Positions 13,355 through 26,053 of a stretch of 64,000 bases of DNA are shown here, one piece after another. Positions within the stretch are counted from its first letter, which is position 1, and every line of letters starts with the position of its first letter. The position numbers and the translations under genes are program-made. This DNA is from Gorsachius magnificus (taxonomy: Eukaryota; Chordata; Aves; Pelecaniformes; Ardeidae): NCBI GenBank assembly GCA_034008185.1, contig CM067081.1, positions 26,906,806 to 26,970,805 on the forward strand, read 5' to 3'. The notes beneath the pieces were generated by a model. That model saw only the letters and a program-made list of their open reading frames with translations, had not been told where the DNA came from and did not search any database.

Positions 13355-16300
13355 CTGTTTTAGAGAAGTATGTTAAAAAACAAACTGCTTCATGACTTAT
13401 CCTTTTTGCAAACGTATGACAAAGAGCAAAAAAACCCCTTCACTTTTGTGGTACTTTGGATGAGTCAATTCTAGCATTTTCCTTTAGATTAGGACTTTGC
13501 TTCTGAAATGAATCTGCTGATCATCCCTAGTTGCCATGCTTTCATTCACACTGCAGAGTAGTTCTGAAGTGTGTGAATTGGCATCTGAGCTACAGCAGCA
13601 GCGTGGTCCAGGGGTGCAGGTAGCAGAGCACAGCTGATGGAGGTCTGCAGCCCATGCTGGAGCCAGCCTGGGGGAAAAACCCTGCAGTGGGCATGGTTTC
13701 AGCATGGGTTCCGCAAGACCAACTCTTCAGCTCTGTAGCTCTGCTCCTGTTGGGTTACACTGCTTGCTGTTGGAGACACTGTCTTTGACCACTAAAATAG
13801 TTCTTATACCCAAAGAAACAGATTGCTTGAATTCTTTAATGACAGATTTGTGTTTCTGTCAACCAGAACTGAGAAATAAAAAGCAAATACTTTGGTAGGC
13901 TGCATAATGAGCAAAGCAGATGTATTGAACCCTTCATTCCACAAGATGCTGACACTAAGGACTGATCCGCCAAGTTTCAGGGGAGCATCCCAGTATCCTT
14001 GTGAATATACAGTGTGCCTTTAAGCATTAAAATTGGAACCAAATGATTTATTTCCTTTGAGCAAAATACATTTAGGATATCACTTATTGTAACTAAGGTT
14101 AGTATCATGTATGATTATATGTGTTGATTTCTTGGCAAAAAATGTATGTAAACATATCGTATGAATCCCTATATATCATTGTTAGATGGACAATATTAAG
14201 TGCTATGAAGTTGTGTTTTGCTTGATTGCATAAATTAGGATGTGTGAGATCAACTCATTTTAACCTTTGAGTTGCCAGCAAGTTTGCAGATATTTTTTCT
14301 TTCCTTGTTCTCACCTATGATTATCAAATAATAGGCTAATACCCATTTTATCTTTCTGCAATACATGGTCATATCCTAACAGATACTCCCTGAAGTGTCT
14401 GGAGCACAAATCTCATTTTATGTGTATTAAAACCAGTAGGGAATCTCAAATCAGCTCACTAAATAGCTCTTCTGCAACACCTGATTAAGAAAGTGAAAAC
14501 TGATATAATTGCCATTTTGCTGTTCCAAAAGCGTTAAATCTGGCAGCCGCTGAATTCCAGGCTTATATTGTTTCTTAGACGAAGGGCGTTTGAAGGTGAA
14601 ATGAGAATAAACTTTATTTTATTAACATTTGTATTAAGTTGACTAGAACTTGTGTCTCAAGGAGTGGTGTAGCACTTTGCACACAATACTCAAGATCTGA
14701 TGGGAGAAAAGGAATCAATTTAGAATGAAATGCTTAAGACCATTAAATAAATCTAAAGTTTGATGATTTACAAGAGAAATTGTGGTGTACACTTACCAGT
14801 TTTCAGATTAATTTCAGATACAGCCAGAGTTCTCACGTGAGCAAATCAATGCATGACATTATTGTTCACAGATCTGTTCTTTACCTGCTTTTCATTTTGT
14901 GTCAAGTGGTTTGACAGGAGGCAGCGTTAGGAATACTCTTGGGCCAGTCACTTTATCTCTGTATGCTTATGTTTATCTTCTGTGTAAGTTTTGACAAGGT
15001 TTTTCTGTCCTTTTTAAGTGTTGTGAGCTCTAGAGAGGAGTACGGGTTGTAGCTGTGCACAGCTGTGGTGGTGTGTGGACTGTAGTCTCAGTGCAGTAGT
15101 TGAATATTATGGGTATTTTTAAAGAAACATTGTTTGGTTTCTTTAACGCTTCCAAGAACTGTCAGTTTTACAAATGGTATTTTTGAAAGAAAAGGATAAC
15201 ATTACTGTCCGTGGGGTGGGGGAGAGGCTTTGTAAGTGCAAGCCAGCAAAAATATTCAGTATTCCCTGAATATCAAGGTCTTGATTCTGCATTACTTCTG
15301 GTTAAAGAAGGACCTGGCATTAACTTAAATGGGTTAAAATTATGTGCGCTTAAAGTATGTAAATGAGTATTTACCAGGACATCTTCAGCTGTAAAATAAC
15401 AGTTGCTTTTGATGGTTGTGTTTTAAGTGTCCATTCCCCATCATCTGAAAAATTCATGCTGGTTTATTATTGTATTCTGCTCCTCTTTCTCTTCCCCTGT
15501 TACTGGGAGGCAAAGCCAGCAAAGTTTATGTGTGCAGAATTTATAGCCAAACAATCACAATTTGCCAAGACTGGACAACATGAAAGTAAATGTGTAAATT
15601 AGAACTGGGCTGCACTGAAAAAAAATTTAATAATTCATTTCAGTGTGCCTGCAAGAGAACAGAAGTATCATTTAAGGGATCACTATAAACGGTGGGAGAC
15701 GAAGAGCTGGGTTTTGTTCAGTATTGCTGCCAAATACAATTCACACTCTTATTTCAACACAGAATTCTTTCAAAAATTAAAATTAGATTAACCTTGATAA
15801 TTATTTGAAAGAAAGAAAAATGGAAATTACTTTCTCAAAATACTATCGACAGATCTGCATGGAAGCATAGATCATGCAGTCCCTGATATTGTTGATATCA
15901 GTCTTTGTCATTTTGAAAATGAAATTCACAAACAAGTATAATTTCCTTTCCTTCTCCCCGCCAACCAAATATGTTATACAGTACCGAATGTAGTAGAAAC
16001 TACTACCTTTGATTTGACTTGAAGTGAATTTTGTATTGTTGTATAAAAAGTGTCTGCATGAGTGAAGGTATCTACACACTGTGTAAAGAAATACTGGTTA
16101 TATGCTACACATGGATAGCTGTTGTATAGACATGTACACACGTACACGCATACGCCTACACAACGGCATTGGGTTTGTATAGAATGACACTATGATTTAA
16201 AAATAATTCATCATGAAATTAGTCTAATAAAACCCGAGATGCTCACCAGTTCCCAAGACTCACGCTGTGCCTCAGAGACTAAAGTCTGCTCTGAATTAGT

Positions 16301-17709
16301 CAACAAGAAAGAAATCACCTGTACCAGGATAATTACAGCATCAAATGCGCTAGTGCTACAATCCATTGAAAGTCCTTCAGCCGCTTGACTGGACTTTGCA
16401 TTAAGTTTCTTTTTCGGCAAATGTTTGTTTGTGGTATTCCATTATATACCTGTCAATCTAGGGCATCAAGAGTGGTAGACATTAGTGACCTGTTAGGAAA
16501 TCTCTCTCTAACATCTGTTCTTGCATCTATGCTGTGAAGCGAAGGAAAACACAGCTTGGCTTCTTGGAATTACAAAATATGTAGATTAAAAGGATTCTTC
16601 TGTATCATGAAGTATTTATGGTGCTTCTCACCATTTTATGTCAGAAAGAAATAACGTAATTTACCAAGATAGTCAAGGTTTTGGTGTTTTGTCATGTTTC
16701 TTGTGTGGTAGCCAATGAAAAATTCATAAAGCTTGCAAGAAAAATATTAAGGGTCAGTAGTGCAGGGTACAGTATATATATAGGTACATAATGCACAGTG
16801 CATTTCAAAATCTGCCAGTTTGGTTTTCTATGAACGCTTTCTACTTGATTTTACAAGGTCAAATAAAATAGTACCTGTCTATTTGAAAAATAAGGAGTGT
16901 TCTTTAACAGTGTTGCTTTTATAAGCAGCAATCTTTTGCCAGAGTTTTTGAGAATACGTCTTAAATGCATTTTTGTTTGAATGAACTGTTTGACTAGCGG
17001 AAGCATCTCGGTATATGGGCTGTTTTCTACTACCTATTGAATTACTCCAGATTTATTCTGAAAGTAGATTTAAGTCTTGAAGAATGCACTGAAACTGCTA
17101 AGTTTTCATTTCAAACCGGTGAAGCCTGAAAGCCCATGAAAAAATGCACTAAAGTTAAGCATGAAATAAATACTCAGTGAATGTATGCAGCTTGGAAAGA
17201 TTTTTACATTAGTCTGAATGTGCCTGGCAAGACTTGTTTCTGGCATTTTTTTGGCTTAACCTACTAAATATTGTTGTTGAAATAGTAATTATTTTCATTT
17301 TATTATATTTTATCCATGAATTTTTTTTCTCAGTTTGCTTTTCTTTCCCCCCATTTAAGATTCCAGAGGCTTATTTTATTAGAGATCCTCACACTTTCCT
17401 CCTTACAAAGGACTTTATTAAGGTATATATGTTCTTTTTAGTGCAAAAAAAAAGTGCTCTCAAGACCTGAACTGCATGTCCTCACAGGTTAACATTTTCA
17501 CATATAACGCCAGTTACTGGAAATGAGAATGGTTAGTTGGTTAACTGAAGCATGCTTGAAAGGAGAAGCAAAGCTTGTCTACAAAATACTAACACTTGGA
17601 TGAGTCTGCAGCCTGGGAGGAGAGCACCGGGTGAATTTTCTGGACTTTTTTCATGGCTGACTTGGGATATGCCTGCGTTGTCACACAGTGTGTTGACCTC
17701 TCTCCTTGA

Positions 17710-19335
<1,626 letters not shown>

Positions 19336-19528
19336 TGTTTCCTTCCACAGAGCCCCCTCATGTTTAAAGATCAGATGCAGCAGGATGTCATCATGGTGCT
19401 GAAGTTCCCATCAAATTCCCCTGTCACACACGTGGCAGCCAACACGCTGCCCCACCTGACCATTCCTGCCGTGGTGACCGTCACCTGCAGCAGGCTGTTT
19501 GCAGTCAATCGGTGGCACAACACAGTCG
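19336..19528 (+). CDS. NBEA: NBEA coding exon (eighth from last): BEACH to WD40 linker
   Basis: This exon is 193 nt and runs from phase 0 to phase 1, with donor GTAGGT. It starts CFLPQSPLMFKDQMQQDVIM and continues through KFPSNSPVTHVAANTLPHL to SRLFAVNRWHNTVG. This is the strand-rich start of the C-terminal propeller region shared by NBEA and LRBA. Two acceptors are usable: AACAG ending at 19335, chosen here, and CCACAG ending at 19350. The second would drop the five residues CFLPQ without changing frame. From memory, known NBEA proteins contain CFLPQ while LRBA lacks the equivalent, so I chose the upstream site. The start could therefore be 19351 in some transcripts. Confidence 0.94.
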
Positions 19529-21974
19529 GTAGGTTCTCATGGGCACATTTCATTCAAATTTGAAGACCTTAACTGTGCAGCTTTAATTTCGAGTGTAATT
19601 TAGCTAGATGTGGGTTAATCTCACTTACCTGCTTGTGCACAAAAATGTACTGTTTTTTCTGGCTTGTGTCAAATAATCAAAGCTTGTGTTTTCTCTGGTG
19701 TCATTCCTAGAAACACTCTCCCTAACAGCAGCACATCACCATGGCAGCCAATCGATTTGTGGTTACATCAGGATCAGCCTTTGATATAATGCTTTTCAGG
19801 AGAGTGCTGCTGTTCTTGACACAGCCAATATTAATATGTCCCAGGTCTCAGGAATACAAACTGGCATGCTAGATAGCGTACATCACTGTCTGCTGCTTGA
19901 GAGAGATTTCAGGTCTGTCCAGGAGCTTGTCATAAGCCTTCCCCTGGGTCACCATTAGATAACGCAGGACCTTAAGCAAGCCTAAGCAGCTGGACACTGA
20001 ACTATTCTGAAGTTTACTTATTCCCTCCCAAAAGCCCGTTCACTGAGGTCATCCCAAATTTCCCTTCCACCCCCCCTGTTCACCTCTCCCTATTGCTGCT
20101 ACAAGTGTCCTGTCTCCTCACCTGGACGTGGACATTCTGAGGTTGTCCCAAGGATTGCTAAATAGGTGGTGAGGCCATGAGCTAGTGCCCTGCTTGGGAA
20201 TGGATGGGTTTCATTTTCAAAAGTAGCTTCCTGCTGTGATAGCTCTTAGCTTACAGCATCAGGAAATTTTTGAAGGTTTCTCACCACCTGGGAAAACCAA
20301 GAAGGTACCTGGTGTTTGAGAGCGTGACTCAGTAGCTGACTCAGGAACTTTGTAGGGACCAGGCAAAAACCAAAAAATCCTCCCCTTTTTGCAGCACAGG
20401 AGAACACGCTGGACAAAACAGGTCCTTCTGCAGAGGGATTTGTGAGATTTAGCTTAGATGTCTACCTCTCCAACAGACTTAAATGTAAACATGTCCTCAA
20501 TAAATAATCCAAGTCAGGTGAAATTGTTCCCACCTCTTATGCACAAGGCTGTCCAAAGACCGGTGTTGGAAACAATAATTAGAGGAATGAATGGGAATTC
20601 CCTTATAGGAATGCATTAGAGGAACTATCAGAGCAAGTAAGTTAATAGCACTCTGAGTTCTTGAATAGTAATATAAGGTCTAGTGTGACTTTTATTCTGA
20701 ACATTTGAATAATGTTAGCATGAATATAAAAATTTCACATAGATGCAGAATGTTCCTGTTTCTACAGAAATGTACACACAGAGCACCTTTACTGTTGCGG
20801 GATGTATGTAGAGCTTAATCTTTAAGAGTTTATACACAGTCAAAGGCATTTACATAGCAATCTCACAGTAGAATCAAATGAATCTAAGTTAATACTGGTA
20901 AAGATCTGTCCCAAACTGGTTTGATTTTGACAGACAAGAGAGAAAGGAGAGAAGGAGAAGTTTTCAGAGCAGTGGTTTTCAGAAGCTGGCAGGGCCAGCT
21001 GTAGACTGTGTTTTCCTTTACCTCCTCCAGTTGTCTATTGCACTGGTAGAAAATAATTATTACAGTCATTAGTGGAGAGTTCCTGATCTGTAATACAAGG
21101 CAGAAACACTTGAAACTGGTAAAAGCTGTGCTCATGGGAATTCTTGTTCAGCCTAGCCAGGAAACTGTGCACTTTTCTAACCTGGATTAGGATTTAACTA
21201 TTCAAATGCCCTCTCAGTGCAATTCCTTTTAACTGGGGATTGAGACAGACATCATAAAAAATACAGCACTTCACCACGTCTTCAAGCCTTCATCATTATC
21301 TTTGATCTTCTGAAAGCAGTGGAGTGTGAAATATGAACTAAGCCACGCAAGGCCCACAGACATAACGATCTCAGTCATTAGTTTGCACTCGGAGTTTATT
21401 CTGCAGAACTCTGCATCTTTTATGGAGGATATTCTTGTGCAACATGGCAGTTTTCACACAAAAACTGTGTTTTCAGTAGTGGCCATTGTGATTTATAGGA
21501 CAGGGAAGTTGCTCAGGAGAGCCAAAGCAATGCTATCCGTGCGTGAGCGCAAATAACACTAAATATGGAGCCGCTGATAAACAGCTTAGTGACTGCTCAA
21601 GACAGAAGTAATAAGAATAATCTTGGCAAATTTACTGTAGACCACATTTTCCCTGCTAAAAACTCTAGATAAATCCATGAAAAGGTCCAAGTTTCTGTCA
21701 CTTACAGGTTCCCCTATATAAGAAACTCATAACAATGTTTAATCCAATTATTTTTCTTTTCTGTGCTATTATTAGATCTCACCCAGGCCTCAAATGTAAA
21801 AAATTCTCTGTTATACTATTTTAAATGAGTTATTTAATGAATGTTTGTGGCTGCAGAAATCATGATAATATTAGCACTCATACATTTATAGTTACTATTA
21901 CATAACTGAAGAATTAACAAATGCATATTTCTGTAGCACAAAGAAAAAAAAAATTTTTTTTTTCTTTCATTTAG
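19529..21974 (+). other. NBEA intron, 2.4 kb
   Basis: The GTAGGT donor leads to a CATTTAG acceptor. No recognisable repeat family was found in the body. The last 40 nt hold the A/T palindrome described separately. No gene is seen. Confidence 0.85.
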
Positions 21975-22046
21975 GCCTTCGGGGAGCCCCAGGATATTCT
22001 TTGGATCAAGCCCACCACCTTCCAATCGAAATGGATCCATTGATTG
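21975..22046 (+). CDS. NBEA: NBEA coding exon (seventh from last), 72 nt
   Basis: This is the shortest NBEA exon in the window: 72 nt, phase 1 at both ends. The acceptor is CATTTAG and the donor GTATGT. With the split first and last codons it encodes GLRGAPGYSLDQAHHLPIEM followed by DPLI. The stretch HHLPIEMDPLI is typical of NBEA, where LRBA has a different sequence ahead of its own EIDPLI. Length and phase allow the exon to be skipped without a frameshift. Its polypyrimidine tract is part of a perfect A/T palindrome (21940-21967), which is unusual and reported as a finding. Confidence 0.94.
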
Positions 22047-24182
22047 GTATGTCAAGATGAAAACGTAGTGATATATTTGAAAACAGCATTTTCAAGAATT
22101 ATTGATTAAGCTATATTTGTATATTATGCTTCATTTAACACGGAAGATAGGAAAATATTTATTCTTGCCAGTCCTGAAGAACTAAAAGCATTAGCTATTG
22201 ATGCTGAATGAATTACAGGAATGCTATTTGTTATTAACATCACCAGCAATTGGTATTTAAGAAACAACCAATTAAGTCAGTTACATTGTCAGCCCATATC
22301 TATAATTCTGTTCTCTTATCAGGTCACATTAGTAAAACAACATGTGAGGGTCTGGTAGAGTTCACATATTTTCATTTCTTACAGCCAGCACTGTGCATAT
22401 CAGTGCAGATGCAGATCCATTTCTTTTCATTGAGTTTACGGTTAGGATTGTTTAGCATTAATACGTTAATAAAGAAAAGGATGGATTTTAAATCTATCCA
22501 TGATTTTATTTTTTAAATCCAAAAGCATTCGAGAAAGTGAAGTATTTTGAGAGATAACATCTGAGAGATTTCAGGACTTGTATTTCTAACGGTTTTTAGT
22601 TCTCATTAATTGCAACTATTTGCTTAGTGGTTGGTTGGTTGTTTTTTTTGCAGTAGGTATGTTTTTGAGACAGAAATTGTGGATAGGGAAGGTTCTTAGA
22701 GCATATTTTGCAGCATCGGTGAGAAAAAAAATGCATTTTTAAACATCTCCAAATGAAAAGTTTCTCTTCTGTCTGTGTCAATATTAGCAGTTGAAAGATT
22801 TATATACAGGTGCCTCAGGAGAGTTAGCTTTCTCATTCTGTATGCTTCATTTGCTCATATAATGACAATGGTTTTCTCTTCAGATTTTCCTCTCAAAAAC
22901 TAGGGCACAACTATTGTGCCCACCTGTTCTGGAAATTTGAGTAATTTTTTCTTCATTGTCTTTCAATGGATGGACATAGAGGGTCTGGTAATTCACATAT
23001 GTGTTCTTGGAATGTACACAAACATGGTATTAACTCTTACAAGCAAATCTAAAATAGGGGTGTTTTTTTGGTTGAGTCTTATTTCACGCACTTGTGCGCA
23101 ATTTAAGCGAAATAGCCAAAAATAAGGACAAAAGACATTTCAGAATATTATCTGCATTGTGTTGTGTTTCTACGGTAGCAGAAACACATCTCTTAGAGTG
23201 AGTCTTATCTCACTTAACTTCGATTATCTGAAGTTAGTTGTCAAGATTCCCTCCATAGCTACTGTAGGAAGAGAAACTGCCCTCTGGAGTTGTCTAGCAC
23301 TTGGGCAGCTTTTACAGTGTGAGATGGCTTGCCACATGAAGCAATTTCTCTCTCTCTAGTGAGTCTAGAGAGAGCGTAGATAATTAACTTAGAATACATA
23401 ACGAACTTTTAGAAAGTTAATATTATATGAGAGGGAGCACACCTTTATTATATTGCCAGATCCTGTCTCATGTGTGTCACGGGAAGCAAATAGCAAATTA
23501 GCTACATCTGACAGAGGGGGTGGTGGGATTCTGCATGAGCCATTCCTTTTCCCTCAATCTGGGGGAATTTCTAGGTGGCATTGCCTCTTTTAACATTACT
23601 GCCTGTGGCCCGGCTCCCTGCTTGAGGAGTGGATGAGAAGACAGTGTTAAAAAAAAGCGCATTCAATTTAAATTGCTTCATTGGTTGAATCCTTACATCT
23701 TGGATCTGGTTAAGCTCCTGCAGGTAGGGGGGATGTCAAGGTCACACAACACAAGCTGGGATATTTTCTGTAGGAGAGGTACCAACCAGCAAGAACTGAC
23801 TTTCTGCAGTATTGTTAGTGTTGACTTGGGATTTTAAATGGACTTCCATTGCTTTCCCGTAGTTTAGTTTGCTTTTGGAGAGTACTTCAGCAGAGCACTT
23901 AAAATACTACCTTGTATTATGCAGTGCGTTAGGCAGTTTATGAGAAATTGTCATCTTCTGTAAAACCTTTTGTCTTATTCAAAGGGAAACCAGAAATCTC
24001 ACAATAATTTTGTATTTCTGACACCCATATAGACAGCTCTAAGTGTTCATATTCAAAATGGTTACTCAACAACAAATTCACAGTTCATTGAAAGTTAAAT
24101 GTATTCATTTTCTCCTGTAAGTGGATGACAGGAAGGTGTTGGAATGGCTTACTTGTAAAATGTGTTTTGCATTTCGTTACAG
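22047..24182 (+). other. NBEA intron, 2.1 kb
   Basis: The GTATGT donor leads to a TTACAG acceptor. It contains a CTCTCTCTAG/CTAGAGAGAG hairpin (23350-23374). No repeat family or gene was recognised. Confidence 0.85.
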
Positions 24183-24338
24183 CCAATAACTCTGGTGTGA
24201 ACAAACGGCAGATCACAGACCTTGTGGATCAGAGCATCCAGATCAATGCACATTGCTTCGTGGTCACAGCAGATAATCGCTACATTCTTATCTGTGGTTT
24301 CTGGGACAAGAGCTTTCGAGTTTATTCTACGGAAACAG
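24183..24338 (+). CDS. NBEA: NBEA coding exon (sixth from last): WD40 repeat
   Basis: This exon is 156 nt, phase 1 at both ends, after a CGTTACAG acceptor. The product runs from ANNSGVNKRQITDLVDQSIQ through HCFVVTADNRYILICGFWDK to SFRVYSTETG. Serial beta strands ending in FWDKSFRVYS match a WD40 blade in which the usual final Trp-Asp position is FRVY. The donor is ACAG|GTGACC, which lacks the A and G at intron positions 4 and 5 and so is weaker than most donors in this gene. Reading through it gives only a short extension before a stop at 24398-24400. Confidence 0.95.
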
Positions 24339-25240
24339 GTGACCCTAAATACAACCACCTGATTCTCACAATGTGGACAGTTGTTTTAGTACTGCCATAG
24401 CTAATGGCTGTGCTTACCCCTTAAGGGCAGTTGATAAAATCCTTCATTATTGTTTGAGCAGAATAGCTTTAAGATGCTTTTTTTTTTTTTTTTTGGGAAG
24501 ATAAAGAATGTAAAAGGAAATGTAAAAGCATACAATTTTGTTAGTGTAACTTTCAAAACCCATAGCTATATTCAGGGAATCAATCATATCAAAAGGATCG
24601 ACCAAAATTTTTGTTACAATATTTTCATGGCTCTATGTTTCAATCTCTGTTTATTTCATGTAACAAGGAAGGAGGTTGCACAGCCTGCTACCAGGAACCC
24701 ATATTTTGTTTCTTTTTCTGATTGCCTAGCCTGATATCATTCAGTATACTGCTCAAAACTGATTACAATAATAGAAAGAAGGAGGTGATGTTCATAGTAA
24801 ATCTTAGTTTGACATTAACATAGAATAAATACACATTTTTAATATAATAATGTAGCACCATTATGGAAAAGTTCATGTGCTGTCTTATGCATATCATTCA
24901 TGAAATTCACAAATAGCCTTCTAACACCATTGCTTAAATACTGATGGAGCAGCAACTCCACTTAATATTCAGTGACTGCAGCACTGACTTTATTTTCAGA
25001 GATAAGGGTTAGGCTATGGATTGACACGGAGCACAGCCCTCAATAGGAATACAAAAAGAGAAAAAAAAAATTATCTTTGTGATTTTTTAATTTTGTTGTA
25101 GCACATAGTGAACTCTAATTAAGGGCCATGAGACAAAAATTACATTTGAATTGAATATTTGTTAATGATTTAGTTAATGATTTCTAAATGCTGCAAGTAC
25201 TTAAAAAACCTGAATTTGTATCACTTTGCACTCCCACCAG
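24339..25240 (+). other. NBEA intron, 0.9 kb
   Basis: This is a short intron between two WD40 exons, with an uninterrupted T run near 24478-24494 and an A run near 25060. No gene or repeat family is seen. Confidence 0.85.
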
Positions 25241-25411
25241 GAAAATTAACTCAGATTGTGTTTGGCCACTGGGATGTCGTGACTTGCCTTGCCAGATCAG
25301 AGTCCTATATTGGTGGTGACTGCTACATCGTGTCTGGGTCTCGTGATGCTACATTGCTGCTTTGGTACTGGAGTGGCCGACATCATATTATAGGTGACAA
25401 TCCAAATAGCA
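25241..25411 (+). CDS. NBEA: NBEA coding exon (fifth from last): WD40 repeat
   Basis: This exon is 171 nt, phase 1 at both ends, with acceptor CCACCAG and a strong GTAAGT donor. The product begins [20 protein letters not shown] and contains the canonical WD40 signature: a GH dipeptide, then [18 protein letters not shown], with the structural Asp and Trp present. It ends [12 protein letters not shown], wording particular to NBEA; LRBA differs here. The intron that follows is the longest complete one in the window (11.2 kb). Confidence 0.96.
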
Positions 25412-26020
25412 GTAAGTATATCCTGTAAAAAACACTTTCCTGAGAGGTCCTCCGTCACACCTATTCATTTTTAGCATTCCTTCTGTCAGCTTCAGAACGT
25501 ATTACCAAATCTATCAATTACTTCACTTACAGGTTGAAAGTTGGTATAAGAAGAGCACCACATGCTAAGCAATTTGTTGAGTACTAGCCAAAAAAATGTT
25601 TAAACAGTCTGTGCATGGTAACAGATAATAGTATGGGAGTAATTCTTAAATTCATAATTGCCTTTATCACTTAGAGCATCATGTCATCATAAACTAGAAC
25701 AAGATGGTTATGGCCTTTAAGTGACAGGACGTATATCACTATATTTTGACTTTCCTTTCCCCAGAAATATTTTTTGGCATTTTAACATACTCCTTTTGTG
25801 CTACAGCATGCTATATCAGCTGCTCGCCTTTTCAAAAAAGGAATGTCTCACATGCCATGGAATTAAATGAGTCTCGTTGAGAAAGGTCTTTCTATAGCAA
25901 GCAAACCTTTGGAGAAGCAATGTGACTGAATAAAAATAGAAAAAAGATAAAATGTCAGGAAGAGTTTACATTTCATTTGCGGGGGACTAAATATCAGTGC
26001 ATTGCAGAGAGAAGAGAACA

Positions 26021-26053
26021 TAATAATAATAATAATTATTATTATTATTATTA
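26021..26053 (+). repeat. (TAA)5(TTA)6 inverted microsatellite
   Basis: Five TAA units directly abut six TTA units. This gives a perfect 15+15 bp palindrome without a spacer (26021-26050). Confidence 0.95.

Noticed and set aside
13057..13376. Frames of 86-87 codons on the + strand
   Set aside because: They are the antisense reading of an LTR.
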